Assembly (NCBI GenBank): GCA_027078075.1
Contig: JALTKP010000304.1
Span: 1 to 33,221, forward strand
Direction of reading: 5' to 3'
DNA from: Gammaproteobacteria bacterium
Lineage (GTDB): Bacteria > Pseudomonadota > Gammaproteobacteria > AKS1
DNA length: 33,221 nt
This document shows, one piece after another, positions 21,740 through 33,221 of this stretch (position 1 is the stretch's first letter; the number at the start of each line of letters is the position of its first letter). The position numbers and the translations under genes were made by a program. Below the pieces are notes generated by a model. It ran no database searches and was not told the origin of the DNA. It saw only the letters and a list, made by a program, of their open reading frames with translations.

Positions 21740-23068
21740 ATGTCTTTTTCATCCCAGCAACTGCATGATGCGCTTCGCACATGCAGTTTGCGTTTAAGTA
21801 CTCAGCCATCTTGTTATTGGGTTGCCTATAGCGGCGGGATGGACTCTCATATTTTGTTACATGCAATTGCTCAGTGTCGAAATAAGATCGATGCAGAGAT
21901 CAAAGCCATTTACGTCGAACATGGTTTACAAGCGGTGTCACATGATTGGGCAAGCCATTGTGAAGAAGTTTGTCAGCAATTAAAAATTCCTTTATCCGTT
22001 ATTCATGTCGATGCAAAAGCAAAAAAAGGTGAAAGCCCTGAGGCAGCAGCGCGCACGGCACGTTATGAGGCGTTAGCAACTGTCATGTCTTCTAACGATG
22101 TAATGCTAACCGCGCAACATGAGCGCGATCAAACTGAAACTTTATTTTTGCAACTTATGCGCGGTGCGGGTACACGTGGTTTATCGGCTATGCCGGAACT
22201 TACTACGTTAGGGAAAGGGCAGTTGTATCGTCCCTTGTTAAATGTGGGTTACCTATCGTTACAAGATTACGCGCAGCAACATGGTTTGCAATGGATTGAT
22301 GATCCTTCCAATCAGGAATCTCGATTTGATCGTAATTTATTACGCAATGATGTATTGCCGTTATTACGTGAACGCTGGTCTTCACTTGATACCACGGTTC
22401 GGCGGGTAGCCTCACAACAAGCCGAAGCACAGCAGTTGCTATCTGAGCTGGCAGCGCAAGATAGTGCAACACTCATCGATGCCGTTGGTGCGTTAGCTAT
22501 TCCCGAGTTATTGTTATTATCGGCTGCTCGGCAACGTAATGTATTACGTTTTTGGCTTGAAAATTCAGGTATGCGACCACCTTCAGCCAAAAAGCTGGCT
22601 CAATTACAGCATGATGCAATTAATGCCGCAGAAGATCGTAATCCCTGTGTCTCATGGCAAGGTTGTGAGGTTCGGCGATATCGTGATCGTCTCTATGCCA
22701 TGCCGCCTTTACAGGAATTAGACACCAATATCAGTTTGGACTGGCAGCCTGGGCAGACATTGGTATTACCCGCTGCATCTGGAATCTTGTTATCTCGTGC
22801 AGTGAAAGGGCAAGGGGTGTTTTTAGATGGTCAGGCAACATTAAAGTATCGCCGAGGAGGTGAACGTTGCCAACCTGCCGGTAAAACAGGGCATACTAGC
22901 CTGAAAAAGCTGTTTCAAGAAGCCGGTATTCCCCCGTGGCAACGTAATCGGACCCCGCTTGTTTATGTCGATGATGAGCTGGCAGCCATTCCCGGGCTTT
23001 GTGTTTGCGAACCATTCGCCGCATCTGGCGAAATGAGTGGTTTTGAACTGGACTGGCAACCAAACTAA
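21740..23068 (+). CDS. tilS: tRNA(Ile)-lysidine synthetase
   Basis: N-terminal PP-loop YSGGMDSHILLHA; TAQHERDQTETLFLQLMRGAGTRGLSAM; C-terminal GGERCQPAGKTGHTSLKKLFQEAGIPPWQRNRTPLVY. Confidence 0.97.
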   Translation: MSFSSQQLHDALRTCSLRLSTQPSCYWVAYSGGMDSHILLHAIAQCRNKIDAEIKAIYVEHGLQAVSHDWASHCEEVCQQLKIPLSVIHVDAKAKKGESPEAAARTARYEALATVMSSNDVMLTAQHERDQTETLFLQLMRGAGTRGLSAMPELTTLGKGQLYRPLLNVGYLSLQDYAQQHGLQWIDDPSNQESRFDRNLLRNDVLPLLRERWSSLDTTVRRVASQQAEAQQLLSELAAQDSATLIDAVGALAIPELLLLSAARQRNVLRFWLENSGMRPPSAKKLAQLQHDAINAAEDRNPCVSWQGCEVRRYRDRLYAMPPLQELDTNISLDWQPGQTLVLPAASGILLSRAVKGQGVFLDGQATLKYRRGGERCQPAGKTGHTSLKKLFQEAGIPPWQRNRTPLVYVDDELAAIPGLCVCEPFAASGEMSGFELDWQPN

Positions 23069-23138
23069 CAATTCCTTCTGCAAGCCACTGATTTTCGATT
23101 TATTGTTCATAAACTTTGCTTAGAACCCCATACGCTCA

Positions 23139-23167
23139 TTGAGTATTCACCTATGTGCTGGTAACAT
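23139..23167 (+). promoter_or_regulatory. Candidate pyrG promoter: TTGAGT (23139-23144) - 17 bp - TAACAT (23162-23167) with extended -10 TGG
   Basis: Read directly; predicted initiation window 6-9 nt downstream is C23173-G23176 (TCCCG). Confidence 0.5.
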
Positions 23168-23169
23168 GT

Positions 23170-23216
23170 AATCCCGTCTAGCAATGCAATTTTTGCTCAC
23201 TAATTTCGACGGGATT
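23170..23216 (+). promoter_or_regulatory. pyrG leader hairpin: AATCCCGTC (23170-23178) pairs with GACGGGATT (23208-23216), nested AGCAA (23180-23184)/TTGCT (23193-23197)
   Basis: Perfect 9-bp complementarity; the 3' arm contains GGGA 10 nt upstream of ATG 23225, the only SD-like sequence of pyrG; no T tract, so not a typical terminator. Confidence 0.65.
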
Positions 23217-23224
23217 TCCACTAA

Positions 23225-25704
<2,480 letters not shown>

Positions 25705-25741
25705 CACTGAATATATAGAAATTACTTAACTTTATTATTAA

Positions 25742-27052
<1,311 letters not shown>

Positions 27053-27079
27053 TTTTTAGGAGCGGACTTCCCAACAAGT

Positions 27080-27370
27080 ATGAAATGGCTATTAGCAGGT
27101 TTACTTGTTTTATTCATCACCCTGCAATTGAGTTTGTGGGTGGGTGAGGGGAGTCTTGCCGAGGTTCATCAGTTAGAACAGCAAATCGAAAAACAACAAG
27201 CCGAAAACAAACGCTTGAGCGAACGCAACGCTGCGTTAGAAGCCGAGGTCAGAGATTTCAAACAAGGCCTTGGTGCCATCGAAGAACGTGCCCGCAATGA
27301 ATTGGGCATGATCAAAAAAGATGAAACCTTTTTTCAGGTTATCGAACAAGAAAAACCGGAAACAAAATGA
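27080..27370 (+). CDS. ftsB: Cell division protein FtsB (DivIC-like)
   Basis: 96 aa, N-terminal TM, coiled coil, ERARNELGMIKKDETFFQV; between eno and ispD as is typical. Confidence 0.94.
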   Translation: MKWLLAGLLVLFITLQLSLWVGEGSLAEVHQLEQQIEKQQAENKRLSERNAALEAEVRDFKQGLGAIEERARNELGMIKKDETFFQVIEQEKPETK

Positions 27371-28071
27371 CGGTTGTCGAACAAAAATTCTGGGTCATTA
27401 TTCCTGCGGCAGGCATTGGTGCAAGAATGAATGCAGATTGCCCTAAACAATATCTCAAGTTAAATGGTAAAACGGTTCTGGAACAGACTCTGGATTGTTT
27501 CATTCATCACCCCCGTATTAGTGGGGTGGTGGTTGCTATTGCTGAGCATGATGAATACTGGCGCGATTTGCATTTTAAAACGGATAGACCTGTCATGACA
27601 GTAAAGGGTGGAGATGAGCGTTGCCATTCTGTATTAAACGCAATGCAAGGGCTTGCCGATTTTGCCGATGAGGAAGACTGGGTATTAGTTCATGATGCCG
27701 CACGTCCTTGTTTGCACAAAGATGATCTTGATAAATTATTGATCACAATGGCGACACATCCCGTCGGTGGATTATTAGGCGCACAGGTACATGACACAAT
27801 TAAAAAGATTGATCCGGTTAACGTAGTTGAAGAAACCGTAGACCGTGAATATTTGTGGCGCGCATTAACACCACAGATGTTTCGCTATGGTATGTTGCGT
27901 GATGCACTTACCAACGCACTGAATGATGGTTATTTAGTTACAGATGATGCTTCTGCTATTGAACACGCCGGTTATGCACCCTTAATGCTTGAAGGCAGTG
28001 CCGATAATATTAAAATCACCCGACCCGAAGATTTAGCTTTAGCTGAATTCTATTTAAGTCAAAGGAAATAG
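27367..28071 (+). CDS. ispD: 2-C-methyl-D-erythritol 4-phosphate cytidylyltransferase
   Basis: [23 protein letters not shown]...[15 protein letters not shown] overlap with ftsB. Confidence 0.97.
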   Translation: MTVVEQKFWVIIPAAGIGARMNADCPKQYLKLNGKTVLEQTLDCFIHHPRISGVVVAIAEHDEYWRDLHFKTDRPVMTVKGGDERCHSVLNAMQGLADFADEEDWVLVHDAARPCLHKDDLDKLLITMATHPVGGLLGAQVHDTIKKIDPVNVVEETVDREYLWRALTPQMFRYGMLRDALTNALNDGYLVTDDASAIEHAGYAPLMLEGSADNIKITRPEDLALAEFYLSQRK

Positions 28072-28073
28072 TT

Positions 28074-28541
28074 ATGCGAATTGGACAAGGTTATGATGTT
28101 CATGCATTTGCCGAAGGGCGACCATTAATATTGGGCGGCGTCACAATTCCTTATGATAAAGGTCTTGCTGGCCACTCTGATGCAGACGTTTTATTACATG
28201 CTATTTGTGATGCCTTGCTTGGTGCTGCTGCCTTAGGTGATATTGGACAACATTTTCCCGACACCGATCCGGCATACGCTGGTGCGGATAGCCGGCAGCT
28301 ATTACGTGATGTGATGGCACTCATTATTGATATGAATTTAAGTGTATCTAACATTGATTGCACGGTAATTGCACAAGCACCAAAACTAGCACCGTATATA
28401 ACGGATATGCGTAACAATATTGCTAGTGATTGTAGTGTTGAACTCGACTGCATTAACGTCAAAGCCACCACCACTGAAAAGCTTGGCTTTACTGGGCGTG
28501 GTGAAGGTATTGCTGCTACTGCTGTTGTCTTGCTCGATTAA
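28074..28541 (+). CDS. ispF: 2-C-methyl-D-erythritol 2,4-cyclodiphosphate synthase
   Basis: [58 protein letters not shown]. Confidence 0.98.
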   Translation: MRIGQGYDVHAFAEGRPLILGGVTIPYDKGLAGHSDADVLLHAICDALLGAAALGDIGQHFPDTDPAYAGADSRQLLRDVMALIIDMNLSVSNIDCTVIAQAPKLAPYITDMRNNIASDCSVELDCINVKATTTEKLGFTGRGEGIAATAVVLLD

Positions 28542-28554
28542 AAAAGAATAACAA

Positions 28555-29619
28555 ATGAAAACGCTTGAGCAATGCTTCGATATTGCATTACAAACGCCTT
28601 ATGCGCATGGTGGTCCGGTTGCGAAAGGTATACTACGTGAATATGCCGAAGATTATATTGTTGACGAGATCCCTTTACTTGAACCTGATGGTCAAGGCGA
28701 ACATGTTTGGTTAAAAATCCGTAAGCGCCATACCAATACAGATTTTGTCGCAAAGCAATTACAAAAGCTTGCTGGTGTTAAATCAATGGCAGTGAGCTAT
28801 GCTGGTATGAAAGATCGTCATGCCCTTACAACACAATGGTTCAGCGTGCATTTGCCCACGATAGAAGAACCAGACTGGCAATCGTTAGCCTCTGATGAAA
28901 TTGAAATACTTGAAGTGAAACGTCATTCGCGTAAGTTACGTCGTGGTACTTTGTTAGGAAATCGTTTTACGATTCAGGTAAGAGATATCGATGTAGATAA
29001 TGATACCCTCATGCAACGTGCTGATGCGATTAAACAACACGGTGTGCCTAATTTCTTTGCGAGTCAGCGATTTGGTCATGCTGGTGGCAATTTAAATAAA
29101 GCGAGTGCGATGTTTGAAGGTGATCGACGCATTAAACGCCACCAACGTTCACTTTATTTATCAACCGCACGCTCGTTGTTATTTAATTATATTCTTGCCG
29201 AGCGCGTTAATGCTGGGAGCTGGAATACATTACAGCTTGGTGATATTTGTTTACGAACAGGTAGACGCGGTTTTTTCGCAGTTGAAGTTTTAGATGATGA
29301 GCTACAGCAACGACTTGCATCAGGAGAAATTCATCCCACAGCGCCATTATGGGGGCAAGGCGTTCTTCCTGTGACTCATGCAATAAAAGAGCTTGAAGAA
29401 AAAATACCTGTTGAATTCCCTTCCTGGTGCGAAGGGCTTGAAAAAGCCGGTTTAAAAATGGAACGGCGTGAGTTGCGATTGGTTCCAGAAGATTTTTTAA
29501 TAGAACAGAATCAAGATGGTGTGAAATTCAGTTTTAGTTTGCCAGCGGGGTGTTATGCAACTTCGGTGATCCGAGAATTATTTGATGCGAGTGATTACAA
29601 CCGCTTCAATAAAACATAA
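28555..29619 (+). CDS. truD: tRNA pseudouridine(13) synthase TruD
   Basis: YAGMKDRHALTTQWFSVH; GVPNFFASQRFGHAGGN. Confidence 0.96.
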   Translation: MKTLEQCFDIALQTPYAHGGPVAKGILREYAEDYIVDEIPLLEPDGQGEHVWLKIRKRHTNTDFVAKQLQKLAGVKSMAVSYAGMKDRHALTTQWFSVHLPTIEEPDWQSLASDEIEILEVKRHSRKLRRGTLLGNRFTIQVRDIDVDNDTLMQRADAIKQHGVPNFFASQRFGHAGGNLNKASAMFEGDRRIKRHQRSLYLSTARSLLFNYILAERVNAGSWNTLQLGDICLRTGRRGFFAVEVLDDELQQRLASGEIHPTAPLWGQGVLPVTHAIKELEEKIPVEFPSWCEGLEKAGLKMERRELRLVPEDFLIEQNQDGVKFSFSLPAGCYATSVIRELFDASDYNRFNKT

Positions 29620-30137
29620 ACAGCACCTGTGCCACCATCGGCAGGGCGAGCGGAACAAAAGGCTAAAATTTCATCACGTTGTTGCAGCCAAGAATTAATC
29701 TTATTTTTTAACACTGGTAATTTCTGTCTAGAACCATGACCTTTACCGTGCACAATCCGCACACAACGATCGCCGTGACGACAACAATCTTTCAAAAACT
29801 CAGTTAAAGCAATGCGTGCTTCATAAACAATATAGCCATGTAGATCTAATTCAGCAGTGACACTAAGTTGCCCTCTACGAAGCTGCTTAATTAGTTTTTG
29901 CTGCAAACCATCACGAACAAATAATAATTCTTCACCTGTTTCAACCTCTTCCGCATAGCTTTCATCAGAAAACATGTCATCGAGCACTTGCTTGTCATCG
30001 GCAAGTCGCTGAGCAGGGATGGGTTTGATTGGTTTTTGGGCATGATGCACCTTGTCATGCTCAAGTTTACGCGCATCAGAGAGATGTTCTCGAAACAGGG
30101 CTTTATCCGCATCAGAGATTTTAGGTTTATCAGCCAT
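29595..30137 (-). CDS. Smr-domain protein (SmrA/SmrB-like endonuclease family)
   Basis: 180 aa; LRRGQLSVTAELDLHGYIVYEARIALTEFLKDCCRHGDRCVRIVHGKGHGSRQKLPVLKNKINSWL (LDLHG and HGKG Smr motifs). Confidence 0.93.
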   Translation of the reverse strand: MADKPKISDADKALFREHLSDARKLEHDKVHHAQKPIKPIPAQRLADDKQVLDDMFSDESYAEEVETGEELLFVRDGLQQKLIKQLRRGQLSVTAELDLHGYIVYEARIALTEFLKDCCRHGDRCVRIVHGKGHGSRQKLPVLKNKINSWLQQRDEILAFCSARPADGGTGAVYVLLKRL

Positions 30138-30193
30138 ATTCTTTATTATAGATCGGTCAAATTGATGATAATGTTAGCATAAGTATTTTCTGG

Positions 30194-30206
30194 TATTCTG
30201 ATTGTA
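30194..30206 (+). promoter_or_regulatory. Candidate extended -10 element TGG-TATTCT (hexamer 30194-30199) placing +1 at the surE ATG
   Basis: TGn at 30191-30193 directly upstream of TATTCT; 6 nt to ATG 30206; no SD in tattctgattgtATG; no good -35. Confidence 0.4.
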
Positions 30207-30958
30207 TGCGTATTTTGTTAAGTAATGACGATGGTTATCAGGCAGAGGGAATTATCTGCCTTCATCAAGCCCTCAAGGATAAAGCCGATTTAACGGTGGT
30301 AGCACCCGATCGAAATCGTAGCGGTGCAAGTAACTCGTTGACGCTGGATAGCCCACTTCGTGCCACGGAGAAAGACAACGGTTTTATTAGTGTTGAAGGA
30401 ACCCCCACGGATTGTGTTCACTTGGCAATCACCGGTCTTCTCGACGAAGAGCCAGATATGGTGATTGCTGGTATCAATGCAGGTGGCAATATGGGGGATG
30501 ATGTACTTTATTCTGGTACAGTCGCTGCTGCGGTAGAGGGGCGTTTCCTCGGCTTACCTGCGATTGCCGTGTCATTGTGTGGAGAAACATTGAAGCATTA
30601 TGATTCAGCTGCACAGGCCGTTCAGATTATTATCGATCAATTGTCCCATCAGCCATTACCGGCGAACACAATTCTCAATATCAATGTACCTGATTTACCG
30701 TGGTCGGAAATAAAAGGCTTTATAGCGACGCGCTTGGGGCACCGGCATAAAGCTGAACCGGTATATCGAGATAAAGATCCGCGCGGCAAGCCTATTTTTT
30801 GGGTAGGTCCACCTGGTGAGAAACAGGATGCCGGTCCAGGTACCGATTTTCATACCATTGCGAATAATAGTATTTCTGTTACCCCCTTACAGATAGACAT
30901 GACTCACTATGCTTCACTAGATGTAGTCGCTAGCTGGTTGGAAGGTGTTAATAAGTGA
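30206..30958 (+). CDS. surE: 5'/3'-nucleotidase SurE
   Basis: [16 protein letters not shown]...[43 protein letters not shown]. Confidence 0.98.
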   Translation: MRILLSNDDGYQAEGIICLHQALKDKADLTVVAPDRNRSGASNSLTLDSPLRATEKDNGFISVEGTPTDCVHLAITGLLDEEPDMVIAGINAGGNMGDDVLYSGTVAAAVEGRFLGLPAIAVSLCGETLKHYDSAAQAVQIIIDQLSHQPLPANTILNINVPDLPWSEIKGFIATRLGHRHKAEPVYRDKDPRGKPIFWVGPPGEKQDAGPGTDFHTIANNSISVTPLQIDMTHYASLDVVASWLEGVNK

Positions 30959-31617
30959 ACGAGCTGCGTCACCAAGGTATCGGTATGACATCTCAACGGA
31001 CTCGCGATCGTTTAATTGAGCGCTTACGAGATAAGGGAATTAAGAATATTGCCTTATTGGATATCATGCGTAGCACTCCACGACATATTTTTGTTGATGA
31101 AGCGATGGCATCGCGAGCCTATGAAGATACAGCTTTGCCGATAGGTTTAGGGCAAACGATTTCTCAGCCTTATATTGTTGCTCGGATGACGGAAGCTTTA
31201 TTAGAAGCAGGACCTTTGGAAAAGGTCATGGAAATTGGTACTGGTTCAGGTTATCAAACTGCTATTTTATCGCGTTTAGTAAAACGTGTTTACAGTGTTG
31301 AACGTATTGAGGCGCTTCAACAGCAGGCTCGGTTGCGTTTTCAGGAGTTGGGTTTAAGAAATATTCGTCTTAAACACAGTGATGGGAACTGGGGCTGGAA
31401 AGACTACGCACCTTATGACGGTATTATTGTTACAGCGGCACCATCACAAGTTCCAAAGCCTCTATTTGATCAATTAAAAGTTGGTGGTCGACTCGTGATC
31501 CCAGTTGGTGAGAAGGGGGAGCAGCAGTTATTGGTTGTGACGCGTACCGAAGAGGGTTTTGATTCTAAGCACCTCGATTTAGTCAGTTTTGTTCCCTTGT
31601 TAGGTGGCCGTGGGTAG
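30955..31617 (+). CDS. pcm: Protein-L-isoaspartate O-methyltransferase
   Basis: [40 protein letters not shown]...[18 protein letters not shown] start with GTGA overlap with surE. Confidence 0.97.
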   Translation: MNELRHQGIGMTSQRTRDRLIERLRDKGIKNIALLDIMRSTPRHIFVDEAMASRAYEDTALPIGLGQTISQPYIVARMTEALLEAGPLEKVMEIGTGSGYQTAILSRLVKRVYSVERIEALQQQARLRFQELGLRNIRLKHSDGNWGWKDYAPYDGIIVTAAPSQVPKPLFDQLKVGGRLVIPVGEKGEQQLLVVTRTEEGFDSKHLDLVSFVPLLGGRG

Positions 31618-32422
31618 GTTTTCTGCATTTCTGCTAGCGCTTTTGCTTGGCAGTAGCCTTATTTCATTGTCTGGTTGTGGTGGACACAGCGGACTTGCTC
31701 CTGTTTCCAAGCATGCTCGAAGTACCGCTCCTCGGAATGTTACTTTTCATAAAGTAAGAAGAGGAGAAACCCTCTATTCGATCGCTTTTCAACACCGTAA
31801 GGATTTTAGGCAGTTGGCTCGCTTGAATGGTATTCGTAAGCCATACACGATTTATGTGGGTCAAAAAATTCGTCTTAAATCCTCTAAAAAGCACCATGCA
31901 AGGCACGCCAAATCAACAAAAAAAACGCAAGTTAGGAAAAAAACCTCAAAATCTACAATAAATAAATCCAGTAACAACCTGAAAAACACCAAGAAAACGA
32001 CTAAAAGGATCAAGAAAAAACCCTCAACCCAAGGTTATGTTAAAGGTCACATTTATTGGCGCTGGCCTACTAAGGGTATGATTATTAGCAAGTTTTCTAA
32101 GAAATCAGCGACAAGAAAGGGCGTCGATATCGCTGGTCGGCTCGGCCAAGCTGTAAAAGCCAGTGCAGCCGGAAAAATAGTTTACAGTGGGAGTGGACTT
32201 CGGGGCTATGGTAGGCTTATTATTGTTCAACATAATGAAAGGTTTTTAAGTGCTTACGCGCATAACCGAAAGTTACTTGTTAAGGAAGGACAGCAAGTGA
32301 AGCAAGGTCAGCGCATCGCTGAAATGGGAAGAAGCGGCACAGATCGGGTTAAATTGCATTTTGAGATACGCAGCAATGGCAATCCGGTTGATCCACTTCG
32401 ATACTTACCCAAACGCCGCTAA
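31604..32422 (+). CDS. nlpD: LysM/M23-like lipoprotein NlpD (murein hydrolase activator)
   Basis: Lipobox LISLSGC, Lys[34 protein letters not shown]-terminal LytM-like domain; gene order pcm-nlpD-rpoS. GTG start (31604 or 31610). Confidence 0.95.
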   Translation: MAVGRFSAFLLALLLGSSLISLSGCGGHSGLAPVSKHARSTAPRNVTFHKVRRGETLYSIAFQHRKDFRQLARLNGIRKPYTIYVGQKIRLKSSKKHHARHAKSTKKTQVRKKTSKSTINKSSNNLKNTKKTTKRIKKKPSTQGYVKGHIYWRWPTKGMIISKFSKKSATRKGVDIAGRLGQAVKASAAGKIVYSGSGLRGYGRLIIVQHNERFLSAYAHNRKLLVKEGQQVKQGQRIAEMGRSGTDRVKLHFEIRSNGNPVDPLRYLPKRR

Positions 32423-32488
32423 CTGGCCTGGGTATTCAGACTCTGCACTTATTAGCCGATAGCAATAATGATAACAATAAGCGAGCGG

Positions 32489-32502
32489 AACCCTACGGGG
32501 TT
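32489..32502 (+). other. Short hairpin AACCC-TACG-GGGTT (cUACGg tetraloop) between nlpD and rpoS
   Basis: Perfect 5-bp stem with UNCG-class tetraloop, followed by ATTTG. Confidence 0.55.
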
Positions 32503-32571
32503 ATTTGAGTCATAGATCGGAGAATGTCAGGCTAGATTGAAAGATTTAGTTGTTTTCAAGGAGATAAGGCC

Positions 32572-33221
32572 ATGCCGCAAAAGAAGTCTGATTCGCAAGC
32601 ACCAGATGATGCGTTGACGGACGTAATGGAGGGCAGTGAAATGATTGTAGATCCTATTGAAGCCGAACCAGAAGTAGAAGTCAGAGCTAAAAGCAAACCG
32701 AAAGCGGTTAAAGCCAAAGGCCGGCCTGCTGAAGCAGATGCAACCCGTTTGTATCTGAGCGAAATTGGTGCCTCTCCCTTATTATCGGCAGAAGAAGAAG
32801 TTTACTATGCCAGAATGGCGCAGCGTGGCGAAGACGCAGGCCGTAAGCGCATGATTGAAAGTAACCTGAGACTGGTTGTTAAAATCGCTCGCCGTTATAT
32901 GAATCGTGGTCTTGCACTGTTGGATTTAATCGAAGAAGGCAATCTCGGGCTTATACGTGCGGTTGAAAAATTCGATCCAGAACGTGGTTTCCGCTTCTCA
33001 ACTTATGCAACTTGGTGGATACGTCAAACTATTGAGCGTGCCATCATGAACCAAACTCGTACGATTCGTTTACCCATTCATGTTGTGAAAGAAATGAATG
33101 TGTATCTACGTGCAGCGCGTAAACTCACACAAGAGCTATCACACGAGCCAAGTCCGGAAGATGTAGCAAGAATGCTAGATAAGCCGATTGAAAACGTAAA
33201 ACGTATGATGGGTTTGAATGA
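32572..33221 (+). CDS. rpoS: RNA polymerase sigma factor RpoS (partial, 3' end beyond window)
   Basis: SD aaggagataaggcc; [115 protein letters not shown]; downstream of nlpD. Confidence 0.98.
   Translation, partial: MPQKKSDSQAPDDALTDVMEGSEMIVDPIEAEPEVEVRAKSKPKAVKAKGRPAEADATRLYLSEIGASPLLSAEEEVYYARMAQRGEDAGRKRMIESNLRLVVKIARRYMNRGLALLDLIEEGNLGLIRAVEKFDPERGFRFSTYATWWIRQTIERAIMNQTRTIRLPIHVVKEMNVYLRAARKLTQELSHEPSPEDVARMLDKPIENVKRMMGLN

Noticed and set aside
23170-23216. pyrG leader hairpin as a rho-independent terminator for tilS
   Set aside because: 3' arm is followed by TCCACTAAATG with no T tract, and it sits directly on the pyrG ribosome-binding region; a translational or initiation role fits better.
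32462-32480. GCAATAATGATAACAATAA upstream of rpoS as a Fur box
   Set aside because: Only loosely matches GATAATGATWATCATTATC, lacks the inverted symmetry and is AT-rich; insufficient to call.

Overview
The window is a gene-dense, roughly 33 kb block of conserved gammaproteobacterial core chromosome. It contains 32 protein-coding genes, two of them truncated by the window edges. Minus strand: glnD (partial) and map. Plus strand: rpsB-tsf-pyrH-frr-uppS-cdsA-dxr-rseP-bamA-skp-lpxD-fabZ-lpxA-lpxB-rnhB-dnaE-accA-tilS-pyrG-kdsA-eno-ftsB-ispD-ispF-truD. Then comes a convergent Smr-domain gene on minus, followed by surE-pcm-nlpD-rpoS (partial) on plus. The order resembles the Pseudomonas-type dnaE-to-rpoS arrangement. 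I found no mobile elements, CRISPR, tRNA, rRNA, phage genes or obvious accessory cassette, so I do not claim a new defence or biosynthetic system. The most interesting signals are non-coding or architectural. (1) The pyrG leader has a promoter-like element whose predicted start falls in a TCCCG run. That run begins a 9-bp inverted repeat whose 3' arm covers the likely pyrG ribosome-binding site, which resembles the CTP-sensing start-site-switching design of enteric pyrC/pyrD. (2) Ribosomal protein S2 carries a tandem (TKKAT)n lysine-rich tail encoded by 15-bp repeats. (3) surE and accA lack a convincing Shine-Dalgarno and have -10-like hexamers placed so that +1 coincides with the ATG (possible leaderless mRNAs). 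(4) A near-perfect palindrome lies between map and rpsB. (5) NlpD has a degenerate LytM active site and a very basic linker. All regulatory calls were made by eye and need experimental or comparative checks.
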